Source: Pisaster brevispinus (Eukaryota > Echinodermata > Asteroidea > Forcipulatida > Asteriidae). Taken from it: 64,000 bases of DNA. Shown here piece after piece: positions 22,006 to 33,799 of the stretch. Below the pieces are notes generated by a model that saw only the letters and a list, made by a program, of their open reading frames with translations, did no database searches and was not told where the DNA came from. The stretch is taken from contig JAMKCF010000008.1 of NCBI GenBank assembly GCA_023634235.1, forward strand, positions 19,869,000 through 19,932,999. The letters run 5' to 3'. Numbering within the stretch: the stretch's first letter is position 1; every line of letters starts with the position of its first letter. The position numbers and the translations under genes were made by a program.

Positions 22006-22834
22006 GGGTAATTCCGTGCCAACTCACCTGATGGATTGGCAGGCTCCGTCTCAGATTTTGCATTTTTTTTAAAAACAATCCCCTATGGGTGCCATGAACA
22101 CACGCAAATTTTAGAATCCTACTCCTCAACATTTTAAAGGTATGACCCCCTAACAAATTAAGCCCCTTCAAATTAAGCCCCTTCAAATTGACTTTTTGTG
22201 TTTTCGGCATTTTTAGAGGTCTGTATCTACAAATGGAGTTAACATAGATAGCTACAAACTATCTTGAAGGGTGTCTGGTATCCCATCAACTAAATTATAT
22301 TGTCAAAAGTAGCACAGGTCATTTGTATATCAAGGTATAGGTCTTTAAAAACGGACATTTTAGCCTGCGTAATGACTTTTCTTCATTTTTGAGACCCCCT
22401 AGTGCCTAAGTAAAATGTCTGATTGCTTTTATATTACATTTGGTTATAAACTAGATGCATATGTGTGACCTGATTAAAGGATAGACCAATCACGCCTTTG
22501 ATGGGTACTTGGCAGGGGTCTGAATATTGGGTCCACCTGTAAACATGCCAAACAAACCTTTTTCAAGTGGTTATTTGATAACGTGGGATATTAGTGACAA
22601 ATTTACAAATTGTTCCTAATAATACTTTGTATCCAGTCTACTTGTGGGAGAAAAAATAGTTCGTTTAACATCCTTACCTTAAAAAAAATAGTAAATATGC
22701 CTAGATTAAGTTATTTGCTGTGTATGCAATTTAGTGGCAGCATTTGTTTACAAAAAAAGCCACAGAGCCTGGACTTCTGCAGGCATGGTCTGTACACTAC
22801 GGATGATTTATGGTGATTTGGCACGGAATGACCC
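22006..22834. mobile_element. 829-bp non-autonomous element with imperfect TIRs
   Basis: The left end GGGTAATTCCGTGCCAACTC is matched by the right end (…ATTTGGCACGGAATGACCC), about 27 bp with a few mismatches, and ATAG flanks both sides (22002-22005 and 22835-22838). The interior has no coding capacity. A four-base target duplication would restrict the possible transposase families, but no assignment is made. Confidence 0.65.
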
Positions 22835-23531
22835 ATAGAGGACCAGCCGCCTTCCCGTGCCTCTACATGAAAGTAAAAACAAAAACATAAAGTTTACTCC
22901 CACCCCCTCCTTATTTTTTGGTTAATGCGAGAATAAAGTTTAACTTGAAATAAAAATAGCCTCAATTTCGACAGCAGGAAAATTCGGAAGGGGGGGGGGA
23001 TTCAAAATAAACCTACATCATAACAAACTGAGAACCAAATGACTACAATTTAAATGCATTTTTTATCAAAGTGATTTTTGTGCAAAGTAATTATGTTCTT
23101 TACTTTAATGTTGAATAAGTCAATCAGCCATGTTCGAGGACAAACAGTAGGAAAATAATTGTACACCATCATGATCTTCTTTATTCCGATATTGTAGGTA
23201 TTTGTATTAAACAACTGTTGATTATGTACGATGTTCTAATCACATTAAAATAATGTCTCATTTAAAAAATATTATCATCCTTCACCTTAGGGAACCACCT
23301 TTTTTTTTTTAATGTGAGAAATAATTTTGGGCAGGTAGTCTCTCATTGACACTTTTACCCATAAGGAATACAATCTCTGAATCAGTTTCAGCTAAATTTT
23401 GGTTTGTTTGTTTTGTTGTTGTTGTATGTTTTTTTTTTTTTTTCCTTTTCGGCCACAAAATGATAAGAATACTATTTTAAATTATTGTCTTCACTTCAGT
23501 GACTCGAAATGATTTTTAATTTGATCTGTGT

Positions 23532-23543
23532 CTCTCTTTCTAG
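23532..23543 (+). other. Splice acceptor just before the ZNFX1 copy B start codon
   Basis: TCTCTCTTTCTAG precedes CTATGG, the same arrangement as in copy A. It implies a non-coding first exon in the spacer and makes ATG 23546, not an upstream in-frame triplet, the likely start. Confidence 0.6.
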
Positions 23544-23545
23544 CT

Positions 23546-26500
23546 ATGGATCGCGACACAGATTCTGATGAGTTTACTGGTCCATTACCCGGCGACCAAG
23601 AAGAGGAACTGTCGGGTACCAGGCGACTTGGTCATCCTTTTCTCCGCACAAGACATGAAATGTCCTGGAGGGATGACAGGGTATCACGAGGTGTTCCGGG
23701 CGGACAGTCCGACAGGAATAACTTAACGTGGAATCGGTCAAGTAATCACACCGCTGCTCCGACTGCTGGCTTCTGGAGGCCCGTCAACAGGGAAGCAAGT
23801 GGGGGTGCTCGACCAAAGGAAAGCAATACGTCTTGGAGGAGGAACAACTCGGACAAAGACGATCATTCCCTGACTCAAATAGACCGTCAAGAAACATCAA
23901 ACCCTCAACGTAAAGCAGACGAAGGGATAACGGTACAGTCCAGCAACACGAATTCTGGGATCACTCGTGACTTTTTTAGACGGTCGGGTAAACTGAGAAA
24001 CAATGGGTAAGTTAGTAGTGTTTAGTATAAGCTTTACAAACAAAATTATCTGTTCCCGGAAAAATATATTTCAAGCCAGAATTTCCAGAAAACCTTTGAC
24101 AAAAATGAGTCTCCAAATGAAAACGTCATCTTAATTGGAAAGTAAAGTATTTTATTTTGAATGGAATTCATTCATTCATCCATTCTTTAAGGTTGTTTAT
24201 TCAAATAAGAAAACCAAGACTTAGTTCAAAGGAATAACATTAACGTGTTTACGTAACAACGACAAAAGTATGTAAAGACTGAACAAATAAACAAGAAAAG
24301 AGAAGAAATCAAAGAACATTGGATATAATAGTAGACGTAAATACAATGTTGACATCCAAGTTGATTTGATCAATGACTGCCTTGAAGACCTTGACTTCCT
24401 ATACACTTCCATGTACTGGCGTTTACTGAGTCATTGACTTGTTTCTTGCGTCTCTCTTTAAGTCTGGTCCTTAAAACAAAACGTTTTTCTTCTTTGCTTT
24501 TATTCCCAAAATGGTTCAGATTGCTCCTGTTGCTTTATGGATTTTTTTTTCATTCATGTCATTTTCCTTGTTTCGTTATTTATTACAGGACGCTCAGAGA
24601 GAACAGTGTTTTCATACTTATGGGGCTACCCTGAAATAAATAATACTTTATAATAGCAATAATAATCATACCGTCTTTACTTCAAAGTATGTGTTCACTA
24701 AACCGGAACGAATCACACCTCTTGCTGCGCCACTGAACGGGGTGCATATTGTTACAAATCATTAGCAGAATCTTTAAAACAAAAAAGTATCCAAAATGCT
24801 GAGAATATTGTTATTGTTTCGGTTTCAGTGAGGCAAAAACCTCCATTCCAACGAGTCCTCCAATCCCTGGGGAAGAAGCTAAATGGCATCGGGGACAGAG
24901 CGACAATCGTTCGGATTTAGGGAAATACACAGGTCCAGTTCAAGTAAAGCAGAATCCCAAGACGCCCCCAATGTCAGAGGAAGAACTCAAGACACTGCTG
25001 ACGGCCAGTCCACTGGAAATTCTCTCCAAGCTTTTGAGGAGAAAAGACGAATGGTTGGCACTTTTCAATCTAGACTCATTCAATGATAATTTAATGACGT
25101 TAATACTCGGTGTTTTGTCGTGCATTTGTGATTTAAATGTAAACCCACAAGTTGAACAAGATGTTCATATGATATTCAGTATGATGGAGTCTGAAGGATT
25201 CCTCAGTAAACATTTGACGAGATACTTAGTAGGTTTGTCCACACAACAACCACAGGATCAAGATAGTGGAAAAGGTGAAACCCTTGCAATCAATATAGCA
25301 ATTATTATAAATTTGCTTCAAGTGTTTCTAGCACACAAGCCCGAATTCTATGGTGAAGTGGGCGTGGTTCTGATTCTTCTCGAGAAGGTTGTGTCTTTGG
25401 CTGAATCAGATTGTGCTGACATCAATCCCGAAGGCCAAAATTACATATTCAAGGTACAGCAGTTGAAGGAATGTTATCATTCTCTGGACGAGGCTTATCA
25501 GATGAAACAAAAAATTAAGGCACGGCAACCACCCAACAACTTCAGAGATATTCCAATCTTCCCCGACAGCTCAGAGATTCGGAAACCAACAAAGCCATTC
25601 TTACGAAAGAACGTCACACAGGGAAGATACCAAGATGTCGAACATTATCTTGATGTGCAGTTTAGATTGCTGAGAGAGGACTTCGTAGCACCGTTACGGG
25701 AAGGTATCACAGAGTTTCTCTCTGAAGCAAACAGTCGTCATCAAGACATTCGGGTATACCGCAATGTCTCCATTCAAAGTAAGAAGATGGGGAAAACAGG
25801 TCTTCAGTACACCCTGGAGTTTGATGTCAAAGGTCTCAAGCGTATCAACTGGCAAACCGGTAAGCGTCTGTTATATGGTTCATTTGTCTGTCTTACAAAA
25901 GACAAATTCAAGCACAACATCTTTGCGTCCGTGGCAGATAGGAAAACCGAGGACTTGGGAAAAGGTCTAGTTGATGTTTGTTTTCTTACCGACACTAATA
26001 CCAAGCCCACAGGTACCTTTATCATGGTCGAATCAGTTGCTTATTTTGAAGCCTATCGACACGTCTTACTAGGGCTACAAAGGATGAAAGGTGACAGTTT
26101 CCCTTTTGAAAGATACATAGTGAACGTATCCTCTTATGTTAAGACACCCAAGTATCTGAGCGGAGACTACTCTGATGTATATGACCTACGATCATTGGTT
26201 GTTGGCACTGATCACGTCTTTGAGGATGAGGGTATGACGGAAACCTATACAAAGGCTGCCTATGTGTCAATTTTAGATCCACAAAGTTGGCCGGCTGCAG
26301 AGGCTCTACATCTTAATAAGTCACAGAAGGTAGCTGTGCAGACAGCTTTGACGAAGGAGTTTGCCATCATCCAAGGTCCACCAGGGACGGGGAAGACTTA
26401 CATTGGTCTCAAGATCATCGAATTACTTCTCTACAATATACATACGACAACAAATGCATCTCCAATTCTTGTGGTGTGCTACACAAACCATGCTCTTGAT

Positions 26501-29500
26501 CAGTTTCTGGAGGGAGTTCTAAATTTCGGCGAGAGGAACGTAGTTCGTGTTGGAGGCCAAAGCAAAAGTGAAGCATTAAAAGAGAAGAATCTTTTTCATC
26601 TTAAAAAACTACCTAGAAATCCTTCATGTTTAACAGAGCTTGAAAAAACTAAAACAAGGCTACTTAAAACAAAATTAGAAGTTCGATGTATACTTTCAGA
26701 TGTAGCTTGTGCAAAAACGGTCATACTTAAAGTCGAGACACTAACACATTTAATGGCTGACAAACATCGAAAGGGCTTCCAAAAGAAAACCAAGAAACAA
26801 GCAGAACCAACAACAAACCTTCTCAACTGGCTGGACGTAGTTGATATCGAAGATGAAAGTGATATTTCCGATCTTTCAGATTCAAAAGAAGAAAAAGATG
26901 AGTTCATTGACCTAGATGATGAAATCAATCATATACTGCAAGACCGCCGACTCGTTTATGAAGATGACACGAGTAGTTTTGACGACGAACGAGAGCAGTT
27001 CGATGGAGCATATAGCATTAAATGTAAGAAATGCTGTGGTATAAATTCCACTCCTCAAGAAGAGTTGATCAAGGCTGACACGATGAGCGATAAAGAAGCT
27101 TCCAGGGTCAGAAATGTGTGGAGTCTGACGTTAAGCGATCGTTGGCGGCTTTACAGACTCTGGGTAAAGAGGTACATTGAAGAGCGGGAGGAGTTGCTGA
27201 CAGAATATCGCATGAGCTATGACACCCTTTCAAAGGAAATTGAAGTTATGAATGCAAGCAAAGATTTAGAAATTCTCTCAAAAGCAAGAGTGATTGGAAT
27301 GACTACAACAGGTGCGGCCAGATGCCAGTCGGTGCTGCAGCTTCTTGGTCCCCGTATCGTGATAGTGGAAGAGGCTGCTGAAGTTCTTGAAGCTCATATC
27401 ATCACCGCCCTGACTGCGAAATGTCAGCATCTCATTCTGATTGGAGATCATCGACAGTTGAAGCCAAACCCAACCGTCTATCGGCTGGCCAAGGTCTTCA
27501 ACTTGGATACCTCCTTGTTTGAAAGGATGATCAACAATGGCGTGCCTTGCCAAACACTGACCCATCAGCATCGTATGCGTCCTGAAATCTCAAAACTCAT
27601 GAAGAAACATTTTTATGACAACCTTCATGACGATGAATCTGTAATGGGTTTTGACGACATCAAAGGAGTGGCACATAACATGTTTTTCATTGATCATAAT
27701 CAGCTTGAAGATGGATTAGCCGATGACAACAAAACCAAATCTAACCAGCATGAAGCCGAGTTCCTTGTTGAATTGTGTAGGTACTTGTTGCATCAAGGAT
27801 ACGATCCAATGCAGATTACCATTCTTACCACTTACTTGGGGCAACTCTCCAGTTTCCAAAAACTTATGGATAAAGAAACCTTCGAGGGAGTTCGGGTGTC
27901 TGTGGTTGACAATTTTCAGGGAGAAGAAAATGACATCATACTTTTGTCTTTGGTGCGTAGCAACGAAGAGGGCTCCATTGGATTCCTGAAGACTTCAAAC
28001 CGAGTATGTGTGGCGCTGTCCAGAGCTCGAATGGGCTTCTATTGTATTGGCAACGCAAGCATTCTGAGAAAGTCTTCAATCTGGAGTGACATACTAAGCA
28101 CCTTTGAAGATGACAAGAAAATCAGCTCCTCACTTCCGTTGGTTTGTCAAAATCATGGAGTAGTAACAACGGTAGCTTCGGCCAGAGATTTCAAGAAGGT
28201 TCAAGACGGAGGTTGTGGCGAGCCATGTGGGTATAGGCTTCCGTGTGATCACATATGTCATTTACACTGCCATCCCTTTGATCTTGACCATGAAAGGTAC
28301 AAGTGTACAGAGCCATGTGAACAGATGTGCGAAAGAGAGGAACACGCGTGTCCTCTGAAATGCTATGAGAATTGCAGACCATGTTCGACAATCGTACAGA
28401 AACTAATGACAGAATGTGGTGATGTTATTCAGGTGAAATGCCATCGGTATGAGTCAGTCACTTGTATGGAACAATGTCGTAGATTACTGCCTTGCGGACA
28501 TCCATGTAGCAAGGCGTGTGGTGATTCATGCACTGTTTATTGTGTTGTCAAGGTTTCCAAGCAGATGCCCGAGTGTGGTCACGTGATTCCAGTGAAATGC
28601 CGTTGGTATGAGTCAATCACTTGTACAGAACCATGTCCCAAGTCACTGCCATGTGGGCATCCATGTGGAAAGGCGTGTGGTGATGTATGCACTACAAAGT
28701 GTACTGTCAAAGTTTCTAGACGCGTTACGAAGTGTGGTCATGTCATCTTAATGGAATGCGCTAAAAGCCCTGACTCGATGCGATGTACTCATCTATGTGA
28801 CAAGTCGTTGGAATGTGGCCATCGTTGCCCTAAAGAGTGCGGGGAGCCGTGTCCAAGAGAAAAGCTGGTTGACGTCTTCATGAAGCTTGCTAGTATTGGT
28901 CATTTTCAAAAGTTCTGCAGAGAAGAATGTGAGCGGCCGCTAACTTGCGGGCATCCATGTCCTAATAAATGTGGCGAGCCATGCCCAAAGGAAACAGTAG
29001 ATCCTTCCATTGGTGAATACATGCACATGTATATAGAGCTTTACGGCCAAAAAGTATTCTGTAATACTACCAGAAAACTGTTAATGGTGTGTACGAAAAC
29101 CACAATTAAAAAGCTTCCTGGGTGTGATCATACTGTATCAGTGCCTTGTCATACTAATGTTGCGCCTTTAACTTGCAAAGAGACCTGTAACAAGGAGTTA
29201 TCATGCGGTCATCGGTGTACTGACAAATGTGGCGTTCCCTGCCAATGTAAACTGAGAGTCAGGAGAAACCTGCCGTCTTGTGGACATTCTGTTCAGCTCC
29301 CTTGCTACCAGGATTTCTACTCCTACCAATGTGTAAAGAAATGTCAGAAAAAGTTAACATGTGGACATCCGTGTTCCAATAAATGTTATGAACCCTGCCC
29401 GACTGATGGAAGAGACGCCCCAACAAAGAGCCCTCGAAACTCACCAGCTAAGGCCTGTCAACGCTCTGTGAGAAAGAATTTTCCTGGCTGCAAACACAGT

Positions 29501-31192
29501 GTTGTACTTCCTTGTTATAGAGACGTTGAGTCGGTCGTGTGTTCAGAAAAGTGTACCAAAGTGCTATTGTGTGGTCACAAGTGTCCCAACCGATGTGGCG
29601 ATCCATGTCCAAACAGCAATGCTAAGAAGACAGAAGCATACTCTGATGACTGGAGTGGTGATGGCAACAGTTCATCTGAACAAGATGACCTCTATGTAAA
29701 CAAATGCTTAGAGCTTGTGAACAAAAATATACCTTCTTGCGGCCACGTCTTACAAAGTCAATGCTGTGCAAGTGTTGAATCACTGGTATGCCAAAAGCCC
29801 TGTGAGAAGATTCTTTCCTGTGGCCATGAATGCGCAAACAAATGCGGGGAGCCATGTCCAAGTGAAGAATGTACATCCAGTGACGATGAAGAAGAAATGA
29901 TTGGAAATGAACTTGTAAAACAGAAATGTCAAGTTATCGTAAACAAGCAGCTACCTGACTGTTTGCATTTTATGAGTCTTCCGTGCTACAAGAAAGAAGG
30001 ATCTACTGAATGTTCGAACCCATGTGAGAAGATAATGAAGTGTGGTCATAAATGCCCAAAAGTATGCAGTGAAACGTGTCTTAGTTCAGAACAGTGTGAC
30101 GAGCTTGTGGAAAAGACCCTTCCTGGTTGTGGTCATAAAGTGGAAACTCACTGTTGCAATAATGTCAGACTTATCAGTTGCACAGAGAAATGTGACAAGG
30201 TTTTACCATGTGGTCATGTCTGTCCCAACTTTTGCGAAGACCCTTGCCACAGAGAGAGTCTGACCACAAGAACAGAACCTAGGCCTAAAAAAGTATGTGA
30301 GGAAACAGTCGAGAAGGATTTACCCTGTGGTCATGTTATCAAATTGTTCTGCTGGCAAGCATCTGATGCTACAACAGCCACTAGTTGCCGGGAACCGTGC
30401 GGCCATGTACTTCGTTGTGGTCACAAATGTCCCGGAGTATGTGGTTCCTGTGCAGGACTTGGTGGAGAGCATAAAGTTTGCGATAACAAATGTGGAACTC
30501 TGCTTCTCTGTGGACACAGGTGCTCGGATAGATGCGGTCATGGCGTCTGTTCACCACACGTATTTTGCAGTGAGTCGTCAAGTGGATTATCCCAAAAATC
30601 CACGAAGCGTTCCAAATGTAAGCACCAGAGCAATATGGATAAAACACATACTACTCCTTGCAACTTTCCATGCACCAGCAAGCTTCGTTGCAATCATTTC
30701 TGTGTTGGTGTTTGCGGTGAACCCTGTCCTCCTCTTTGTCGTATCTGTCACAAAAAGGATGTCGCTGACAAATATCCTCCGGGACCCATCCGTCCGAAGG
30801 AAACATTCATCTATCTTGAAGAATGTGGACATCTTTGTGAAACACGGTTTCTTGATGAAATGTTTGCAGGTTTCCAGACCTCTGCGACAGGATTTGTGCA
30901 GATTCAGCCAGCCCTGTGCCCTAAATGCCAGACACCAATCCGTACATGCCCACGTTATAAAGACATCCTCCAGACAATCAAAACGTCAGTTGATTTAGCC
31001 AGGAAGAAATGCGAAGAATACCGATGGGATGCTAGATTATCGTTTGCTGTTGATGGGTGGATGAGGTGTCCGGAAGGTCACGTTTTCTGTCAAGATGATA
31101 CATCAAATGATTCAGACGGTTGTCTAGTTTGTCCTGATTGCACTTCTACCCGTCATTTAGACTATTCAAGCGATGACATGGATTGTTGGTAG
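23546..31192 (+). CDS. ZNFX1: ZNFX1-like NFX1 zinc finger/SF1 RNA helicase, copy B (intact)
   Basis: Coding exons are 23546-24006 and 24829-31192, joined through a split Gly codon, giving about 2274 residues (human ZNFX1 is about 1900). Residues 1-200 are polar and Arg/Ser/Asn-rich. About 200-640 is mostly helical. The SF1 UPF1-like helicase has Walker A GPPGTGKT at 670-677, an acidic insertion at about 795-860, Walker B VEEAAE near 1000, GDHRQLKP near 1026, and then THQHRMRPEI, NFQGEENDIILLSLVRSN and VALSRAR. NF-X1-type cysteine modules run from about 1280 to 2130 (about 14). An RZ-like finger (CPEGH...CPDC) is at the extreme C-terminus. The family binds RNA; antiviral sensing is known for vertebrate ZNFX1 and is inferred here. 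The region between the last NF-X1 module and the RZ finger is much shorter than in human ZNFX1. Confidence 0.95.
24007..24828 (+). other. Intron between coding exons of ZNFX1 copy B
   Basis: The donor is GG|GTAAGTTAG and the acceptor TCGGTTTCAG|TGAG. The exon sequence downstream is open in the frame of the giant exon. Nothing else is recognised inside. Confidence 0.85.
28406..28723 (+). repeat. Two tandem 159-bp zinc-finger modules inside ZNFX1 copy B
   Basis: Units 28406-28564 and 28565-28723 each encode 53 residues with the layout M.ECG.VI.VKC..YES.TC...C...LPCGHPC.KACGD.CT. Copy A has a single unit at the matching position. The first unit is more diverged (ECGDV for ECGHV, losing a His). 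Confidence 0.85.
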
Positions 31193-31344
31193 AACACATC
31201 AAAGGGAGGATAATTTTAATAGCTCAGACCTTGACTTTCTCCTTTCAAGATCTTAGGGTCTTTCGGGACATTTTGAATGAGCACCATTGACAACACCATG
31301 GGCAGCAGACGTGTTATGGCCTCCGTGGAATGACATGACTGTTT

Positions 31345-31350
31345 ATTAAA
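31345..31350 (+). terminator. Probable poly(A) signal ATTAAA of ZNFX1 copy B
   Basis: ATTAAA about 150 bases after the stop is conserved with copy A. A second candidate, AATAAA, lies near 31.39 kb. Confidence 0.4.
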
Positions 31351-31554
31351 ATATCTCGATCAAGAGAAAACGTCATTAGGCCAAAACAAAAATAAAAACG
31401 ACAACATCGGGGAGCTAAAAAGAACAGATAACGGTCGTTCTCATGATAGCACTTAATTGATGATTGTAGAAGCGACACCCATCAATGAAGGATGAAATAT
31501 ACCGACGTAGCTCAGATCTTGAATCACTCTTTTCTAGTAAAGATTCGCGTTAAT

Positions 31555-31645
31555 GGTTCACGTTGATGGCTCACGTGATGGTTCACGCACGTGATATTCA
31601 CGTGGTGGCTCACGTGATGTTTCACGTTACGGTTCATGCTGTGCT
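31555..31645 (+). repeat. CACGTG-rich minisatellite downstream of ZNFX1 copy B
   Basis: About six degenerate copies of a roughly 15-bp unit (GGTTCACGTGATGGCTCACG-like) contain several CACGTG or CACGTT cores. The left arm has only about two units here (near 2556-2572, reverse strand), so the array expanded in this arm after duplication. Confidence 0.65.
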
Positions 31646-33140
31646 TTATTTGACAACTATACGTTATGATTTACGTTGGTGTATTAATTAAAAATGCCTC
31701 AACTGTAAAATGTGTCAGAAAAAAACTATATTTTGGTCATTTATGTATTATTAACTTTCATTACACTGCAAAATATCCCGGGTCAGAGTTAATCATGAGG
31801 CCTCAACCATTCCTGGGTTTAGCTGACCAAAAAAATGGTTAAAAATTTTGATTTTAAGTCGGATTCTGCGTTAGTTTGATCCATTCTGGGTCTTAATGAC
31901 CCAGAAATGAATGGGTCAGGCCCCACGGGACCAGGAATCCGGGTCAACTCTGATCCGGGAGATATTAACAACAATGAAAATTAGCATAAATATATATATA
32001 TATTTTTTCTTCTTCAGTACTTATACGGTGTTTACTGTGCATCAAAATACTCAAACTTTAAAAGGTCGAAAGCTAAATCATTACTTTGCTGTATCTAAGA
32101 ATAATATGACATATTCATGTAAAAATGTGAACTATACCCATATATGAAAACAAAAAATATGCTTTATATATTATTTTTATTTGACTGTAGTATGGGTAAT
32201 TTTAATATACAATAGCACCGCGTATGGTTTGGTTGTCGTGCAGTCATTGTATAGTGTTTAACTTTAACTTAGTATGACACTAAAATTCCCGTAGAATGTT
32301 AGAACGTAGCCTAGCGTTATTCCTATACATGTATAAACTACACGTAATGCGTTTTATTATAAAGCCGGATAAATTATTTGTCTATTTGGTTAGCGGAGCT
32401 ACCAACATGTGTATCTTGCAATCAGGGAGATTTTGTACAACAATTAGGGAGATATTAAGAAATACACTCAATATAATAGGGATGTTTTCCCCATATAATC
32501 AGGGAGATTTTCAAGTTAGATCACCAGAACATGGAAAGACTGGCAGCTCTTGGTAAGTTGTTACAAATTATGACTGTATTTAAGAATAAGTATAATCTAC
32601 AAATAAGTGTCTAAATGTACAGGCTTTCAGCAGGCTTCCATTGATTGAAACTTGCTGTACACATCAGTACTTTTATGGCAAATTTCTAACAATGTTTGCT
32701 AAAAATATCATAAATGTAAAACATCGCCGTTATGTGAATGATGTAGCATATACGTTAGCTTAGTGTGATGTGAGAAATTGCATGCATTACCGGATAATAC
32801 ACTATGGATTTTAAAGTTTCTGAAATTTGGTGGCTTCGTACGTTGTGTTTTGCCTTGTGAAGTTAGTCAATTGTTGTAAATATCAGAAGTTAATTCTTAT
32901 AAATTGGTCATTGCAAAACGACCGCCCATGTAAACAACTACCAGACACGTATAATCACCAAAAGTACATATGGATTACAAACTTGAATTGTTAACTTTGT
33001 ATAAACGGGCCTGAAGTTTTAGAATGATCAGAACCAATGCCGTTTCCGTTCTATTTGGGAAATCTTAGGATATTTAGGAACATTCTGACAGGGGAACCAA
33101 TACCTGCAATAGGCAACGGTGGCAGCCGTGTGGTTCCAGG

Positions 33141-33295
33141 CTCGATTTCACAGCGAGCTAAGAAGGTTGATCTTAATAATTATGTGGATTTATATTATTT
33201 GATAAGGAAAATGTGATGTCACACTACAAATCACTATTAAGATAGTGACTTTCCATAATGTTAAGATGAGTCTTAGTATTCTTTTTCAAATCGAG
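33141..33295. mobile_element. Foldback MITE shared by both duplication arms (intact ends here)
   Basis: The left end CTCGATTTCACAGCGAGCTAAG and the right end TCTTTTTCAAATCGAG are complementary with mismatches; the interior GTGATGTCAC matches the 13.05 kb relative. The left-arm copy at about 0.97-1.08 kb is truncated. Confidence 0.6.
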
Positions 33296-33799
33296 CTGAT
33301 TGGCCCCTCTAAGACCTCGATCTAACGAGAGAATGTCATAAACAAAATACTTCCCGTTCTCGTGGATTTAAATGTTTACTATTTACCTCACAAATCTTAC
33401 GCTAATTAGAGCTTGGGTAGATAAGAATTTACTTATAAAAGCAGATCTCCTGTGCTGGTTTTTAATAATATATCTATAAAACAACTAACAAAAGAAGTTG
33501 TTATGAAAGTCGCAACTGTTTTATGGTTTTTAATGTATGATCCATGCGGCAACTTCACTAGCCAAAGTTAAGTTAACATTTCAAATCATTGGGTGGAAGT
33601 AGATAATTCATAAGAAATAAATTAACCGTGCAAGTTGTACGAATGAATATTTATCTAATGTGCCGTAGTTACCGAGTGAATGTCACAACGCTTTGGTGGT
33701 TTAATGTGATCAACTTTACCATCCGGATGAGTTATACAATTTCAACGTTTACATGTCTTTATTTGTAAAAGTTAAATTGTGTACTAAGCATTGTTTAGC

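Larger units (their letters stand above)
31193..33140. other. 3' flank of ZNFX1 copy B, no gene
   Basis: Conserved in outline with the left arm, including the GGGTCAG-word repeat at about 31785-31965 and the GCACCGCGTATGGTTTGGTT stretch at 32.22 kb. No gene is recognised. Confidence 0.55.

Noticed and set aside
30297..30998. 233-codon open frame on the plus strand
   Set aside because: It is a shifted-frame shadow of the ZNFX1 copy B zinc-finger region, and the real frame is intact across it.
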